Source: Aerococcaceae bacterium DSM 111020 (GTDB taxonomy: Bacteria > Bacillota > Bacilli > Lactobacillales > Aerococcaceae). From it: 64,000 nucleotides of DNA. Numbering within the stretch: position 1 is the first letter of the stretch; each line of letters opens with the position of its first letter. Position numbers and translations under genes: made by a program. The DNA lies in NCBI GenBank assembly GCA_015863185.1, contig JACBXP010000001.1:1-64000 (forward strand), in the 5' to 3' direction. The notes under the pieces are model-generated. The model searched no databases and had not been told where the DNA came from. It worked only from the letters and a program-made list of their open reading frames with translations. Positions 38,560 to 48,326 of the stretch are shown here, in pieces.

Positions 38560-39006
38560 GTGGAAAAGTTTGTTTTTAAAGTAGTCTCTAGCTTCAATGA
38601 GGCCAAAGCAATTGTTAATCAATTGACAGTTAAAGGCATCCCTGATTCAGCTATCCAAATCGTGGCAAATAGTAATGTCATAGAGTCATATCAAAAAAAT
38701 GATGGCGAAAAGAGTTTGGAAGTTCTGGATGAACAAGATGTTCGCAAAAAAGAGAAAACAACAGAAGAGAATAAGCGGTCTCAACCGAATGTAGCTTCTG
38801 AAGATATCATACCAATACCAGCAATCACACATGAAGGATTGAATGCAACAGATGGGATTGTACCCATGATTATTAATCAAGAAGGCCCTATAAAAGCGAA
38901 TTTTGACGAGGGGCTTGTTGATGCATACCAAGCGGATATTGATAATGGAAATATATTGGTTGTCGTAGATACTGAATATGAAGCTGCGGCCCTTTCGACG
39001 CAATAA
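38560..39006 (+). CDS. General stress protein-like (YflT-type N-terminus)
   Basis: This 148-residue soluble protein begins FKVVSSFNEAKAIVNQLTVKGI, resembling the N-terminal fold of YflT/general stress protein 17M, and ends with NGNILVVVDTEY, the matching closing strand. The middle (residues 45-80) is charged and probably disordered. The start is GTG at 38560 with AAAGGAGGG nine bases upstream. It lies 33 bases after dhaM and is probably in the same transcript. Its function is unknown. Confidence 0.65.
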   Translation: MEKFVFKVVSSFNEAKAIVNQLTVKGIPDSAIQIVANSNVIESYQKNDGEKSLEVLDEQDVRKKEKTTEENKRSQPNVASEDIIPIPAITHEGLNATDGIVPMIINQEGPIKANFDEGLVDAYQADIDNGNILVVVDTEYEAAALSTQ

Positions 39007-39062
39007 TTACCACAGTCTTAATATTTTATTGCTATATCAGTTATACACTTTTTAAAAGACAA

Positions 39063-39135
39063 AAATCGAACATTGAGGTATCTTTATGAACTGAAATAAA
39101 TCAGTTCGCTGACACAGTCAATGTTCGACTTTTAT
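39063..39135. terminator. Branched terminator after the dha operon
   Basis: An outer stem pairs TCGAACATTGA (39065-39075) with TCAATGTTCGA (39118-39128), followed by a T-rich tract; inside it GAACTGA pairs with TCAGTTC. It can serve the dha side and, on the other strand, the XRE gene. Confidence 0.7.
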
Positions 39136-39162
39136 TATTCCATGACAATTTGTCACTAGAAA

Positions 39163-39453
39163 TTACTCATCTTTCGGTTTGGGCTTCTCTTCAGCGACCA
39201 GCCAAATGTTATTGTTCCAGCGGCGTTCGGGATAATCCGTTAGTCCCATCATGTAATCTACTGATACATCATAAGTATCTGCTAAAGCCACCCAATGATC
39301 CGTTGCGATATTTAAATTTTCATTTTCATAGTCACTATAAGTTGATTGGGAGACATTTAATATCCCAGAGAGGTGTTCTTGCTTTAATCGGTTCTTTGTT
39401 CGTAGTTCTCTTAAACGAGCATGTCTGGTTAATGGTTTTTTCCTATTTGTCAC
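39163..39453 (-). CDS. XRE-family transcriptional regulator
   Basis: This 96-residue protein carries one Cro/C1 HTH: ARLRELRTKNRLKQEHLSGI then LNVSQSTYSDYENENLNI and ADTYDVSVDYMMGLTDYP. A short acidic-basic tail follows. The start is GTG at 39453, seven bases after GGGAGGT; a longer in-frame version would add a hydrophobic stretch with no site. Targets are unknown. Confidence 0.85.
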   Translation of the reverse strand: MTNRKKPLTRHARLRELRTKNRLKQEHLSGILNVSQSTYSDYENENLNIATDHWVALADTYDVSVDYMMGLTDYPERRWNNNIWLVAEEKPKPKDE

Positions 39454-39602
39454 TCGATTACCTCCCTGATTAATTATACTCTTAAAGAAGATAATAAATG
39501 ATAAAATTAGAAAAAACAGAAGATATCGGAAATTCCCATACAATATATAGACCAGTAAATAAAAACCGATTATATTATTGGATTATGCGATATTATAATA
39601 AC

Positions 39603-39636
39603 ATTTCAATAAAAACCATTAGATAATTATTGAAAT
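39603..39636 (-). terminator. Weak hairpin at the end of the thioesterase gene
   Basis: ATTTCAATA at 39603-39611 pairs with TATTGAAAT at 39628-39636, which touches the stop codon. The stem is AT-only and its use as a terminator is uncertain. Confidence 0.35.
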
Positions 39637-40010
39637 TAGGAAAGGATAGATTTTTTAAAACGTTCAATCATCACTTTCGCTCGGGTATGTTCTCCTGTTG
39701 CGATTAATTGGTATCCTTGATGGACGTCGATAGAAAAGCGCATTTGTTTGTCTTCCTGTTCGGTTATAACACCATGAACTTTTATCACGCTTCCTACTGA
39801 GGAGGCTTTTAAATGTTTCGCTTGGATCATTGTTCCCACGGATGTTTCGCCTTCGCTTAAGTAGTCTTCATATAAAGAAGCACAGACATTCTCCATAAAT
39901 GCAATCAGGACAGGAGTTCCTAATACTTTCAAACTACCTGAACCTACGACTAATGCTGTGTGATGTTCTTGAATCGTGAATTCTTTCGTTAATTCATTCA
40001 ATTGATTCAC
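39636..40010 (-). CDS. Hotdog-fold thioesterase family protein (FlK-like)
   Basis: This 124-residue protein fits single-domain hotdog thioesterases related to fluoroacetyl-CoA thioesterase: VVGSGSLKVLGTPVLIAFMENVC holds the central helix, followed by VGTMIQAKHLKASSVGSVIKVHG and the GEHTRAKVMIERF end. It probably hydrolyses a small acyl-CoA or acts as a binding protein. The ATG lies behind AAAGGAGGTG. No neighbour gives the substrate, although an acyl-CoA operon is present elsewhere in the window. Confidence 0.75.
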   Translation of the reverse strand: MNQLNELTKEFTIQEHHTALVVGSGSLKVLGTPVLIAFMENVCASLYEDYLSEGETSVGTMIQAKHLKASSVGSVIKVHGVITEQEDKQMRFSIDVHQGYQLIATGEHTRAKVMIERFKKSILS

Positions 40011-40100
40011 CTCCTTTGGAATGTTTTATCATTATGCGTATGAATGGATTCATACATTTAATTTATTATATAATAAAAATTAAGAAAAGAGGTGCATATT

Positions 40101-40397
40101 ATGGAAGATTTAAAATTTAAACCAGTAAAAAATGAGATTATTTTAGTTGATGCGTCAGAGGAACAATTAGGAGAAATTACATATCGTCCGAATGCTGATG
40201 GTTCAGTGTGGGAAGTGACGCATACAGGTGTTTCACCTAAGTTGCGTGGACAAGGTGTAGCAGGTAAACTTCTGGACGAATTAGTAAAAAAAGCTGAAAA
40301 TGAAAATGTAAAATTAAAAGCAGTCTGTCCTTATGTTGTAAAGAAATTTAAAGAAGAGCCGGCAAAATACAACTCAATCAATGCTGAAGTTAATTAA
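40101..40397 (+). CDS. GNAT-type N-acetyltransferase (YjdJ-like)
   Basis: This 98-residue protein is the short GNAT form: ITYRPNADGSVWEVTHTGV, the acetyl-CoA loop SPKLRGQGVAGKLLDELVKKA and the end KAVCPYVVKKFKEEPAKYN are typical. The ATG at 40101 follows AGAGGTG; an in-frame ATG at 40092 is too close. The acceptor is unknown. It is a single-gene unit closed by a terminator. Confidence 0.85.
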   Translation: MEDLKFKPVKNEIILVDASEEQLGEITYRPNADGSVWEVTHTGVSPKLRGQGVAGKLLDELVKKAENENVKLKAVCPYVVKKFKEEPAKYNSINAEVN

Positions 40398-40414
40398 AAA
40401 ATGTTTTCTTATGT

Positions 40415-40446
40415 GTCTTGCTTGGAATAAAAGCAAGACTTTTTTA
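40415..40446 (+). terminator. Terminator after the acetyltransferase gene
   Basis: GTCTTGCTT at 40415-40423 pairs with AAGCAAGAC at 40431-40439 and is followed by a T-run. Confidence 0.85.
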
Positions 40447-40496
40447 ATATTTACTAGTATCAGAGTATTCTTTTTTTAAAAAATAGCTAAAATGCC

Positions 40497-40525
40497 TTGA
40501 CCAATGCTGAATTCCATGCTATTCT
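40497..40525 (+). promoter_or_regulatory. Promoter of the str operon
   Basis: TTGACC at 40497-40502 and TATTCT at 40520-40525 have a 17-base spacer. A leader of about 150 bases without a clear intrinsic terminator follows before rpsL. Confidence 0.6.
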
Positions 40526-40682
40526 GTTAGATGTGTTTTAAGGTCAGATTCCTGAATTCCAGTCGTGCTGACTGCTTTAAAATACGGAGATGCAATTCAC
40601 TCAAAAGTGGTTGCTTATATATTTTTACAAAAAATGACACACTTGGATGTGTGGACTAAGATACAAGGGAGGAGGACTATTA

Positions 40683-41096
40683 ATGCCTACTATTAATCAA
40701 TTAATTCGCAAACCTCGTAAGAGTAAATCAACGAAATCAGATTCACCAGCATTAAATGTTGGATACAATAGCCACAAACGTTCTTCAACAACAACGATGT
40801 CACCTCAAAAACGTGGGGTATGTACACGTGTTGGGACAATGACACCTAAGAAACCAAACTCTGCGTTGCGTAAATATGCACGTGTACGTTTGTCAAACTT
40901 GATGGAAGTAACTGCTTATATTCCAGGTGAAGGACATAACCTACAAGAACATAGTGTGGTTCTTATTCGCGGTGGACGTGTGAAAGACTTACCAGGGGTA
41001 CGTTATCATATCGTTCGTGGTGCACTAGATACAGCTGGTGTAACTGACCGTAAACAAAGCCGTTCTAAATATGGAGCGAAAAAACCAAGAGGTTAA
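40683..41096 (+). CDS. rpsL: Ribosomal protein S12
   Basis: This 137-residue 30S protein lies at the decoding centre. It begins [13 protein letters not shown] and has the loops [19 protein letters not shown] and [14 protein letters not shown]. The lysines at which streptomycin-resistance changes are known (KKPNS and RVKDLPG) are the wild-type residues. The ATG at 40683 follows GGGAGGAGG. It is the first gene of the str operon. Confidence 0.97.
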   Translation: MPTINQLIRKPRKSKSTKSDSPALNVGYNSHKRSSTTTMSPQKRGVCTRVGTMTPKKPNSALRKYARVRLSNLMEVTAYIPGEGHNLQEHSVVLIRGGRVKDLPGVRYHIVRGALDTAGVTDRKQSRSKYGAKKPRG

Positions 41097-41145
41097 TTGT
41101 CGATAAATAAGATAAAGAAAGTATATTACGAAAGGAGGAATTTGA

Positions 41146-41616
41146 ATGCCTCGTAAAGGAGCCGTCGCAAAACGCGATGTATTACCAGATCCAATTTACA
41201 ATTCTAAATTAGTAACACGCGCAATCAACCGTATTATGGTTGATGGTAAACGTGGAAAAGCGTCTAAGATCGTTTATTCTGCATTTGATATTGTGCGTGA
41301 AGAAACAGGTCAAGAGCCAGCAGAAGTATTCGAACAAGCAATTGAAAACATTAGCCCGATGTTAGAAGTTAAAGCACGTCGTGTAGGTGGGTCAAACTAC
41401 CAAGTACCAGTGGAGGTGCGTCCAGAACGTCGTACAACATTAGCATTACGTTGGTTAACAAACCATTCACGTAATCGTGGTGAAAAATCAATGGAATTAC
41501 GTTTAGCACGTGAAATCATGGATGCAGCGAATAATACCGGTGCAGCAGTACGTCAACGTGAAGAAATGCATCGTATGGCAGAAGCGAACAAAGCCTTTGC
41601 TCACTATCGTTGGTAA
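41146..41616 (+). CDS. rpsG: Ribosomal protein S7
   Basis: This 156-residue 30S protein organises the head of the subunit by binding 16S rRNA. It begins [16 protein letters not shown] and contains [20 protein letters not shown] and the end [15 protein letters not shown]. The length is standard. It lies between rpsL and fusA with AAGGAGG upstream; in other bacteria S7 is the str operon repressor. Confidence 0.97.
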   Translation: MPRKGAVAKRDVLPDPIYNSKLVTRAINRIMVDGKRGKASKIVYSAFDIVREETGQEPAEVFEQAIENISPMLEVKARRVGGSNYQVPVEVRPERRTTLALRWLTNHSRNRGEKSMELRLAREIMDAANNTGAAVRQREEMHRMAEANKAFAHYRW

Positions 41617-41690
41617 GATTCTGTTATTTATTACAAATCGATGTTAAACTAATCAAAACGATTCAAATCACGAAAGAGGGGTAAATTTAG

Positions 41691-43772
41691 ATGGCAAAAA
41701 GAGAATTTTCTCTTGAAAAAACGCGTAATATCGGAATTATGGCGCATATAGATGCTGGTAAAACAACCACTACCGAACGTATCTTGTACTATACAGGGAA
41801 AATCCATAAAATTGGTGAAACCCATGATGGTGGAGCTCAAATGGACTGGATGGAACAAGAACAAGAACGTGGGATTACAATTACATCAGCAGCGACTACC
41901 GCTGTATGGGATGATCACCGCGTTAACGTAATCGATACACCAGGTCACGTGGACTTCACTGTAGAGGTTGAACGTTCATTGCGTGTTCTTGATGGTGCGG
42001 TCACAGTACTTGATGCGCAATCAGGTGTTGAGCCTCAAACAGAAACAGTTTGGCGTCAAGCAACAACTTATCATGTTCCACGTATCGTGTTTGTTAACAA
42101 AATGGACAAATTAGGTGCAGACTTTTTACAAGCAGTTGATACAATCCATGAACGTTTACAAGCAAATGCAGTTCCTGTTCAATTACCAATTGGAGCAGAA
42201 GATGATTTCAATGGAATTATTGACCTTGTTAAAATGGAAGCATGGCAATATAACGATGACTTAGGACAAGATGTTATAAGCATTGAAATTCCAGAAGAAT
42301 TAAAAGAAAAAGCTGAAGAACTCCACACAAACTTAATCGAAGCGGTTGCTGATTTCGACGAAGAGATTATGATTGACTATCTTGAAGGAGAAGAAATCTC
42401 AGTAGATCGCTTGAAAGAAGCGATTCGTACAGCGACATTAAGCGTAGACTTCTACCCAGTGTTCTGTGGATCAGCATTTAAAAACAAAGGTGTTCAACTA
42501 TTATTAGATGGTGTTATTGATTATCTACCATCACCATTAGATGTTCCGCCGATTGTTGGTGTTAACCCAGAGACAGGTGAAGAAATTGATCATCATGCGG
42601 ATGATTCAGAAGATTTCGCCTCTTTAGCATTTAAAGTTATGACAGACCCATTCGTTGGTCGTTTAACTTTCTTCCGTGTCTATTCAGGAACACTTGAAGC
42701 AGGTTCATACGTATTAAACGCTACAAAAGGAAAACGTGAACGTGTTGGACGTATTCTACAAATGCATGCCAACTCACGTGAGGAAATTCCTGAAGTATTC
42801 TCAGGAGACATTGCAGCTGCAGTTGGATTGAAAGACACTGGTACAGGAGACACATTGTGTGCAGAAGACGCACCAGTTATCTTAGAATCAATGGAATTTC
42901 CTGAGCCAGTTATCAACGTAGCCATTGAACCAGATTCAAAAGCTGACCAAGATAAAATGTCAACAGCATTAGCTAAATTGGCTGAAGAAGATCCGACATT
43001 CCGTGCGACAACTGACCATGAAACAGGTCAAACAATTATCGCTGGTATGGGTGAGTTGCACTTAGACATCATTGTTGACCGTCTGAAACGTGAATTTAAA
43101 GTTTCAGCATCAGTAGGTGCGCCTCAAGTGTCATACCGTGAGACATTCCGTTCTGCTACTGAAGCACAAGGTAAATTTGTGCGTCAATCAGGTGGTAAAG
43201 GTCAATACGGTGATGTATGGATTGAGTTCTCGCCAAATGAAGAAGGTGCAGGATTCGAATTCGAAGATGCAATTGTTGGTGGGGTTGTTCCACGTGAATA
43301 TATCCCAGCAGTTGAAGCAGGTCTAAAAGATGCACTAGAAAATGGTGTGCTTGCAGGATATCCATTAGTAGATATTAAAGCGAGACTTTATGACGGTTCT
43401 TATCATGATGTTGACTCGTCAGAGACAGCATTCAAGGTTGCAGCTTCATTAGCATTGCGTGAAGCGGCTAAGAAAGCTAATCCAGCAATATTAGAGCCAA
43501 TGATGCAAGTAGACATTACAGTGCCTGAGGAATACTTAGGAGATGTAATGGGGCATGTTAACTCACGTCGTGGACGTATCGATGGTACAGAAGCTCGTGG
43601 TAATGCACAAATTGTTAAAGCATATATTCCATTATCTGAAATGTTTGGATATGCGACAACGTTACGTTCTGCTACACAAGGTCGTGGAACATTCTCAATG
43701 CAATTTGATCATTACGAAGCAGTTCCGAAATCAATTCAAGAAGAGATTATTTCGCAACATTCAGGTAACTAA
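41691..43772 (+). CDS. fusA: Elongation factor G
   Basis: This 693-residue GTPase moves the ribosome along mRNA. The G motifs [15 protein letters not shown] (G1), DTPGHVDF (G3) and NKMDKLGAD (G4) are visible, followed by domains II to V ending with [16 protein letters not shown]. The length is normal and no duplication is seen. It follows rpsG by 74 bases. Confidence 0.97.
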   Translation: MAKREFSLEKTRNIGIMAHIDAGKTTTTERILYYTGKIHKIGETHDGGAQMDWMEQEQERGITITSAATTAVWDDHRVNVIDTPGHVDFTVEVERSLRVLDGAVTVLDAQSGVEPQTETVWRQATTYHVPRIVFVNKMDKLGADFLQAVDTIHERLQANAVPVQLPIGAEDDFNGIIDLVKMEAWQYNDDLGQDVISIEIPEELKEKAEELHTNLIEAVADFDEEIMIDYLEGEEISVDRLKEAIRTATLSVDFYPVFCGSAFKNKGVQLLLDGVIDYLPSPLDVPPIVGVNPETGEEIDHHADDSEDFASLAFKVMTDPFVGRLTFFRVYSGTLEAGSYVLNATKGKRERVGRILQMHANSREEIPEVFSGDIAAAVGLKDTGTGDTLCAEDAPVILESMEFPEPVINVAIEPDSKADQDKMSTALAKLAEEDPTFRATTDHETGQTIIAGMGELHLDIIVDRLKREFKVSASVGAPQVSYRETFRSATEAQGKFVRQSGGKGQYGDVWIEFSPNEEGAGFEFEDAIVGGVVPREYIPAVEAGLKDALENGVLAGYPLVDIKARLYDGSYHDVDSSETAFKVAASLALREAAKKANPAILEPMMQVDITVPEEYLGDVMGHVNSRRGRIDGTEARGNAQIVKAYIPLSEMFGYATTLRSATQGRGTFSMQFDHYEAVPKSIQEEIISQHSGN

Positions 43773-43802
43773 TACTTGAATTAACACTTTGTTTATAAAG
43801 CG

Positions 43803-43847
43803 AATGGTGCTTTCATTGTTGAAATTAGCACCATTTCGCGTTATAAT
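43803..43847 (+). promoter_or_regulatory. tuf promoter overlapping an inverted repeat
   Basis: TTGAAA at 43819-43824 and consensus TATAAT at 43842-43847 have a 17-base spacer, giving tuf its own promoter. AATGGTGCT at 43803-43811 pairs with AGCACCATT at 43827-43835, so the -35 sits in the loop of an inverted repeat. The repeat lacks a T-tract and is no clear terminator. Confidence 0.65.
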
Positions 43848-43912
43848 AATAACGATAGGCTTAGGCCTAGGAAATTAGTAATCTATATCACAAATTAGGA
43901 GGATTATTTTCA

Positions 43913-45103
43913 ATGTCAAAAGAAAAATACGAACGTACGAAACCCCATGTTAATATTGGGACTTTAGGTCACGTTGACCACGGTAAAACAACAACTTCAG
44001 CTGCTATCGCAACTGTATTAAACAAACGTTTTGGTTTAGGTGAAGCTTCTGACTATGCTGCAATCGATAATGCACCAGAAGAAAAAGAACGTGGAATCAC
44101 AATCAATACTTCTCATATCGAGTATGAAACACCTAACCGTCACTATGCGCATATTGACGCTCCAGGGCACGCGGACTATGTTAAAAACATGATCACTGGT
44201 GCTGCTCAAATGGACGGTGCGATTTTAGTCGTTTCTGCTGCGGATGGACCAATGCCACAAACTCGTGAGCATATCCTATTATCACGTCAAGTTGGTGTAC
44301 CACACTTCGTAGTATACTTAAACAAAGCTGATATGGTTGACGATGAAGAATTACTAGAATTAGTAGAATTAGAAGTTCGTGACTTATTATCAGAATACGA
44401 TTATCCAGGTGATGATGTACCTGTAATCATCGGTTCTTCATTAAAAGCTCTTGAAGGTGACGAAGCTTACGAAGATAAGATCGTTGAGTTAATGGAAGCT
44501 GTTGATGAGTACATTCCAGAACCAGAACGTGACACTGACAAACCATTCATGATGCCAGTTGAGGACGTATTCTCAATCACTGGTCGTGGTACAGTTGCTA
44601 CTGGTCGTGTAGAACGTGGACAAGTTTCAGTAGGTGACGAAGTAGAAATCGTTGGTATCGCTGAATCAACTAAAACAACAACTGTTACAGGAGTTGAAAT
44701 GTTCCGTAAAATGTTAGACTACGCTGAAGCTGGAGATAACATCGGTGCATTATTACGTGGAGTTACACGTGATGACATCGAGCGTGGACAAGTTTTAGCA
44801 GCGCCTGGAACAATTACACCACATACAAAATTCAAAGCGGAAGTTTACGTATTATCTAAAGAAGAAGGTGGACGTCATACTCCATTCTTCTCTAACTACC
44901 GCCCACAATTCTATTTCCGTACAACAGACGTTACAGGTGTTGTAGAATTACCAGAAGGAACTGAAATGGTTATGCCTGGTGATAACGTGTCAATGGAAGT
45001 TGAGTTAATTCACCCAATCGCTATCGAAAACGGAACACGCTTCTCTATCCGTGAAGGTGGACGTACAGTTGGTGCTGGTACAGTTACTGAGGTTGTTCAA
45101 TAA
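43913..45103 (+). CDS. tuf: Elongation factor Tu
   Basis: This 396-residue GTPase brings aminoacyl-tRNA to the ribosome. It shows [14 protein letters not shown] (G1), [13 protein letters not shown] (G3), NKADMVDD (G4) and the domain II and III motifs [17 protein letters not shown] and [15 protein letters not shown]. The codon choice is strongly biased, as expected for high expression. It has its own promoter and terminator, so it can be transcribed apart from the str operon. Confidence 0.98.
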   Translation: MSKEKYERTKPHVNIGTLGHVDHGKTTTSAAIATVLNKRFGLGEASDYAAIDNAPEEKERGITINTSHIEYETPNRHYAHIDAPGHADYVKNMITGAAQMDGAILVVSAADGPMPQTREHILLSRQVGVPHFVVYLNKADMVDDEELLELVELEVRDLLSEYDYPGDDVPVIIGSSLKALEGDEAYEDKIVELMEAVDEYIPEPERDTDKPFMMPVEDVFSITGRGTVATGRVERGQVSVGDEVEIVGIAESTKTTTVTGVEMFRKMLDYAEAGDNIGALLRGVTRDDIERGQVLAAPGTITPHTKFKAEVYVLSKEEGGRHTPFFSNYRPQFYFRTTDVTGVVELPEGTEMVMPGDNVSMEVELIHPIAIENGTRFSIREGGRTVGAGTVTEVVQ

Positions 45104-45118
45104 TTGTATTAAGCCAAT

Positions 45119-45151
45119 GAAAAGCATCCCATTCGGGGTGCTTTTCTTTTT
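45119..45151 (+). terminator. Terminator of tuf
   Basis: GAAAAGCATCCC at 45119-45130 pairs with GGGGTGCTTTTC at 45135-45146 (one G-T pair), followed by TTTTT. Confidence 0.9.
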
Positions 45152-45163
45152 AGGGGGAATTTT

Positions 45164-46399
45164 ATGGAAACTAAAGAGTTTGTTAATCAATTAATAGAGA
45201 TAATTCCTAGCGCATTTTTAGCTCTCATTATACTTCTGGTTGCATTATTAATCGCTTTTTTAATGAAACGTTTGACTATACGGGGCTTAAATAAAATAAA
45301 TTTCAAACAAAAAGTTATTGATTGGGGAGTAGCAAAGAACGAACAAGAAGGTAATACCTATGTAGAAACATTTGGTTCGGGTGTTTATTTTGTTGTGTTC
45401 TTATTCTTTCTGCCAAGTATCCTGGATGGACTTAATATTGGTGGAGTGATGAATCCGATTATTAATGCTTTAGAGCAGACATTCGGATATATCCCTAATA
45501 TTATTTTATCCGTATTAATATTGATTATTGGAGCTTATTTTTGTGGATTTGTTCGTAAATTAGTGAAAAATATCTTATCAGGCTTAAATATTGATAAATG
45601 GTATCGTAAACTAACGAAGTCGCCGAACCATCAAGGTGTCAATGAACACCAAATAGCTGAAGTCATCGCAACAATTGTTTACGTTCTTATTTATATTCCT
45701 ATTTTGACGGTAGCTTTAGAGACCTTAGCTATCAGTTCCATTTCACAGCCGATTATTAGTGTTTTAGAGCAAATAATGAGTACCATCCCAAGAGTTGTTG
45801 CCGCTGTCGTTATGTTGACAATAGGAGGCTTCATTGCAAAATTGGTGGGTGATCTGCTCGAAAGTCTCATTTCTACGACGGGTATTGATCGGTATTCGCA
45901 TTATTTGAATTTTAGACAAGAAAGATCTAATGTATTAATATCTTCAATTGTTGCAGGTGTTGTACGAATCGTGTTAATGATTTTCTTTGTTGTTGAAGCA
46001 ATCAATATGCTTGGCTTAGCTGTACTAAATGCGATTGGTGCATCAATCATAGGCTATCTGCCATTTGTATTAAGTGCATTAATTATTTTAGGGATTGTAT
46101 TAATAGGAGGCAATGTTTTATCGAGCTTTACCGCTAAAGCAACAGGTGATAAATTATTTGGACAGATTATTCGTTATTTAGTAATTGCATTAGGAGTCTT
46201 TATGATTTTAGAACAATTACAAATCGCCCAAACAATTGTCAATGCCGGGTTTATTATTATTCTGTCATCCATAGGATTAACGGTGACCTTAGCCTTCGGT
46301 TTAGGTGGAAGAGACTTTGCTCATAAACAATTAGAACGATTAGATAAAGTCATCAACGATGATGAGTCAATAGAAGAGAAAAAAGAAAAAAATAACTGA
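45164..46399 (+). CDS. Mechanosensitive ion channel family protein (CmpX-like)
   Basis: This 411-residue membrane protein has repeated conserved TM-helix units of the PF05552 type: IIPSAFLALIILLVALLIAF, YIPNIILSVLILIIGAYFCG, TIPRVVAAVVMLTIGGFIAK and YLPFVLSALIILGIVLIGG. The C-terminal SSIGLTVTLAFGLGGRDFA resembles the MscS-like pore end. It probably releases solutes on osmotic stress. It starts 60 bases after tuf, just beyond its terminator, with AGGGGGAA before the ATG. Confidence 0.85.
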   Translation: METKEFVNQLIEIIPSAFLALIILLVALLIAFLMKRLTIRGLNKINFKQKVIDWGVAKNEQEGNTYVETFGSGVYFVVFLFFLPSILDGLNIGGVMNPIINALEQTFGYIPNIILSVLILIIGAYFCGFVRKLVKNILSGLNIDKWYRKLTKSPNHQGVNEHQIAEVIATIVYVLIYIPILTVALETLAISSISQPIISVLEQIMSTIPRVVAAVVMLTIGGFIAKLVGDLLESLISTTGIDRYSHYLNFRQERSNVLISSIVAGVVRIVLMIFFVVEAINMLGLAVLNAIGASIIGYLPFVLSALIILGIVLIGGNVLSSFTAKATGDKLFGQIIRYLVIALGVFMILEQLQIAQTIVNAGFIIILSSIGLTVTLAFGLGGRDFAHKQLERLDKVINDDESIEEKKEKNN

Positions 46400-46422
46400 T
46401 AAAGTCAAAGCTATAATTCTTC

Positions 46423-46473
46423 AGTGGATTAAGCCACTCTGTGTCCTTTGGTTGTAGCGTTAGTTTAAAGGAG
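46423..46473 (+). promoter_or_regulatory. Candidate preQ1-type riboswitch leader of the QueT-family gene
   Basis: A stem AGCCA (46432-46436) with TGGTT (46449-46453) holds a 12-base loop containing TCCTT (46444-46448), which is complementary to AAGGA (46468-46472) of the ribosome site. This resembles the preQ1-II class known upstream of COG4708/QueT genes in Lactobacillales. An alternative hairpin AGTGG (46423-46427) with CCACT (46434-46438) would exclude the stem. The extra P4 hairpin of the class is not seen, so the assignment is tentative. Confidence 0.4.
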
Positions 46474-46479
46474 AATAAA

Positions 46480-47010
46480 ATGAACACACAATTTGGAAAT
46501 AGTAAAGCACATGACATTGTTTCAATCGCAGTGGTAGCTGCATTATATATAATAATCAGTATTATATTGGCACCTCTTTCATTTGGAATAGGCTTAAGAA
46601 TATCAGAAGGCTTAAACTTTCTAGCTTTATATAATAGAAGGCATATTTATGGACTCACCTTGGGTGTGTTCTTTTCAAACTACTTTGCATATGGTGCCTT
46701 AGATATGTTAATTGGAAGTTTAAGTACATTGGTATTTGTTACTCTAGGATGTTGGTTGGCAGATTTCATTGTTAACCGTATCGATTATTATCAATCTCTA
46801 CCGTTCGATTCGATGCTTTTGAAATACTTAATACTGAGTATTGTGTTTTCATTATCGATGTTTACTATTGCAGGAATGGTATTCTTCCTAGATGCTTCAC
46901 AGGCATTTTGGCCATTATATATAAATATGGCTGTGATTGAGATGTTATCGATGGTCTTGGGTGGTATGCTTATCTATCCTATCTCTAAAAGAATTGATTT
47001 AACAAAATAA
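46480..47010 (+). CDS. queT: QueT transporter family protein
   Basis: This 176-residue protein has about five hydrophobic segments and the family features AALYIIISIILAPLSFG, LRISEGLNFLALYNRRHIYG, GVFFSNYF and DMLIGSLSTL. QueT is the presumed substrate-binding membrane component of an ECF-type importer for queuosine precursors such as preQ1. The ATG at 46480 follows AAAGGAG. The energising ECF subunits are not in the window. The sequence match and the leader support each other. Confidence 0.85.
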   Translation: MNTQFGNSKAHDIVSIAVVAALYIIISIILAPLSFGIGLRISEGLNFLALYNRRHIYGLTLGVFFSNYFAYGALDMLIGSLSTLVFVTLGCWLADFIVNRIDYYQSLPFDSMLLKYLILSIVFSLSMFTIAGMVFFLDASQAFWPLYINMAVIEMLSMVLGGMLIYPISKRIDLTK

Positions 47011-47013
47011 TTT

Positions 47014-47037
47014 AAAAAGGCAGAAGGCCTTTTTTTA
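47014..47037 (+). terminator. Terminator of the QueT gene
   Basis: AAAAAGGC at 47014-47021 pairs with GCCTTTTT from 47027, followed by further T. It starts 4 bases after the stop. Confidence 0.8.
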
Positions 47038-47111
47038 TTTAATAGGAATTCGCAAATAAGTGATTAAATGCAGAAAAATGATGCTTTTTATGAAAAAAGG
47101 GACAAAAAACC

Positions 47112-47140
47112 TTGCAACTTCAATCAGTATTCAGTATAAT
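47112..47140 (+). promoter_or_regulatory. Promoter of the S10 operon
   Basis: TTGCAA at 47112-47117 and consensus TATAAT at 47135-47140 are separated by exactly 17 bases. Transcription should start near 47147, leaving a leader of about 180 bases before rpsJ. Confidence 0.8.
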
Positions 47141-47146
47141 AGTCGT

Positions 47147-47328
47147 TGTGTCATCAGTAGAAATTCATTTTCGAGTATACACACCATGGATGAACAGGGA
47201 TGTAAAATGTTTGTTTGTGGAGCAATGAAACGAGAGGTTGCGACACGCTAGGCGGGGTTGCCAATGCCGGTGTCGGGAATTCTTGTGGAGCAAGTCATAA
47301 ATATAATTTAGACGAGGGAGGAACAATA
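47147..47328 (+). promoter_or_regulatory. Structured leader of the S10 operon
   Basis: The leader holds nested pairings: CGACAC at 47241-47246 with GTGTCG at 47270-47275, enclosing GGC (47251-47253) and GCC (47260-47262) around GGGGTT. No T-tract follows, so the structure is not a simple terminator. Leaders of S10 operons often mediate feedback by ribosomal protein L4; that role here is inference. Confidence 0.45.
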
Positions 47329-47637
47329 ATGGCAAAACAAAAAATTCGTATTCGCTTGAAAGCTTATGAGCATCGTGCTTTAGATGTTTCAGCGAACAAA
47401 ATCGTAGAATCAGCAGCAAGAACAGGTGCGACAACTGTAGGACCTATTCCACTACCAACGGAACGTTCTTTATACACAGTGATCCGTTCACCGCATAAAT
47501 ACAAAGATTCACGCGAACAATTTGAGATGCGCACGCACAAACGTTTAATTGATATCGTCAATCCAACGGCAAAAACAGTTGATGCTTTGATGAAATTAGA
47601 CTTACCAAGTGGTGTTGACGTCGAAATTAAATTATAA
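47329..47637 (+). CDS. rpsJ: Ribosomal protein S10
   Basis: This 102-residue 30S head protein (also NusE in antitermination complexes) begins [19 protein letters not shown] and has [19 protein letters not shown] and [14 protein letters not shown]. The ATG at 47329 follows GAGGGAGG; earlier in-frame starts lie in the leader. It is the first gene of a cluster running to rplQ. Confidence 0.97.
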   Translation: MAKQKIRIRLKAYEHRALDVSANKIVESAARTGATTVGPIPLPTERSLYTVIRSPHKYKDSREQFEMRTHKRLIDIVNPTAKTVDALMKLDLPSGVDVEIKL

Positions 47638-47664
47638 AATAAAAATTAAAATGGAGGTGTACTC

Positions 47665-48303
47665 ATGACCAAAGGAATCTTAGGAACAAAAGTCGGAATG
47701 ACGCAATATTTCATGGAAAATGGTGAATTGGTACCAGTTACAGTTATTCAAGCTGAACCAAATGTTGTTTTACAAGTTAAAACAAATGAAGCAGATGGAT
47801 ATGAAGCTGTACAAGTTGGTTTTTCAACAAAACGTGAAGTATTAGCTAACAAACCCCACAAAGGTCATGTAGCAAAAGCAAATGCTACTCCTAAGCGCTT
47901 CATTCGAGAGTTTCGTAATGTTGAGCTAGGAGAATACGAAGTAGGACAAGAAATCACAGTAGAAACTTTCGAAGTTGGTGACATCGTTGATGTAACGGGT
48001 ACATCCAAAGGGAAAGGTTTCCAAGGCGTTATCAAACGTCATGGACAAGCTCGTGGTCCTATGTCACATGGTTCACGTTTCCACCGTCGTCCTGGTGCGA
48101 TGGCTATGGCGGCTTACCCATCACGCGTATTAAAAGGCAAAAAATTAGCCGGACAAATGGGTGGCGATAAAGTAACAGTACAAAATCTTGAGATCGTTGC
48201 AGTAAACGGTGAAGATAATGTTATTTTAGTAAAAGGAAATGTGCCAGGCGCTAAAAAATCAATGGTTGAAATTAGATCAGCCACAAAAAATAGCAAAGCA
48301 TAA
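47665..48303 (+). CDS. rplC: Ribosomal protein L3
   Basis: This 212-residue 50S protein helps start subunit assembly and reaches the peptidyl transferase centre. It begins [15 protein letters not shown] and contains [17 protein letters not shown] and [14 protein letters not shown] with [10 protein letters not shown]. It is second in the S10 operon behind ATGGAGGTG. Confidence 0.97.
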   Translation: MTKGILGTKVGMTQYFMENGELVPVTVIQAEPNVVLQVKTNEADGYEAVQVGFSTKREVLANKPHKGHVAKANATPKRFIREFRNVELGEYEVGQEITVETFEVGDIVDVTGTSKGKGFQGVIKRHGQARGPMSHGSRFHRRPGAMAMAAYPSRVLKGKKLAGQMGGDKVTVQNLEIVAVNGEDNVILVKGNVPGAKKSMVEIRSATKNSKA

Positions 48304-48326
48304 ATTACGAGAGGAGGAAGTTAGGG

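Noticed and set aside
38686-39003. A 105-codon hydrophobic minus-strand frame inside the stress-protein gene
   Set aside because: It is a complementary-strand artefact; the plus-strand frame has a good ribosome site and continues the dha operon.
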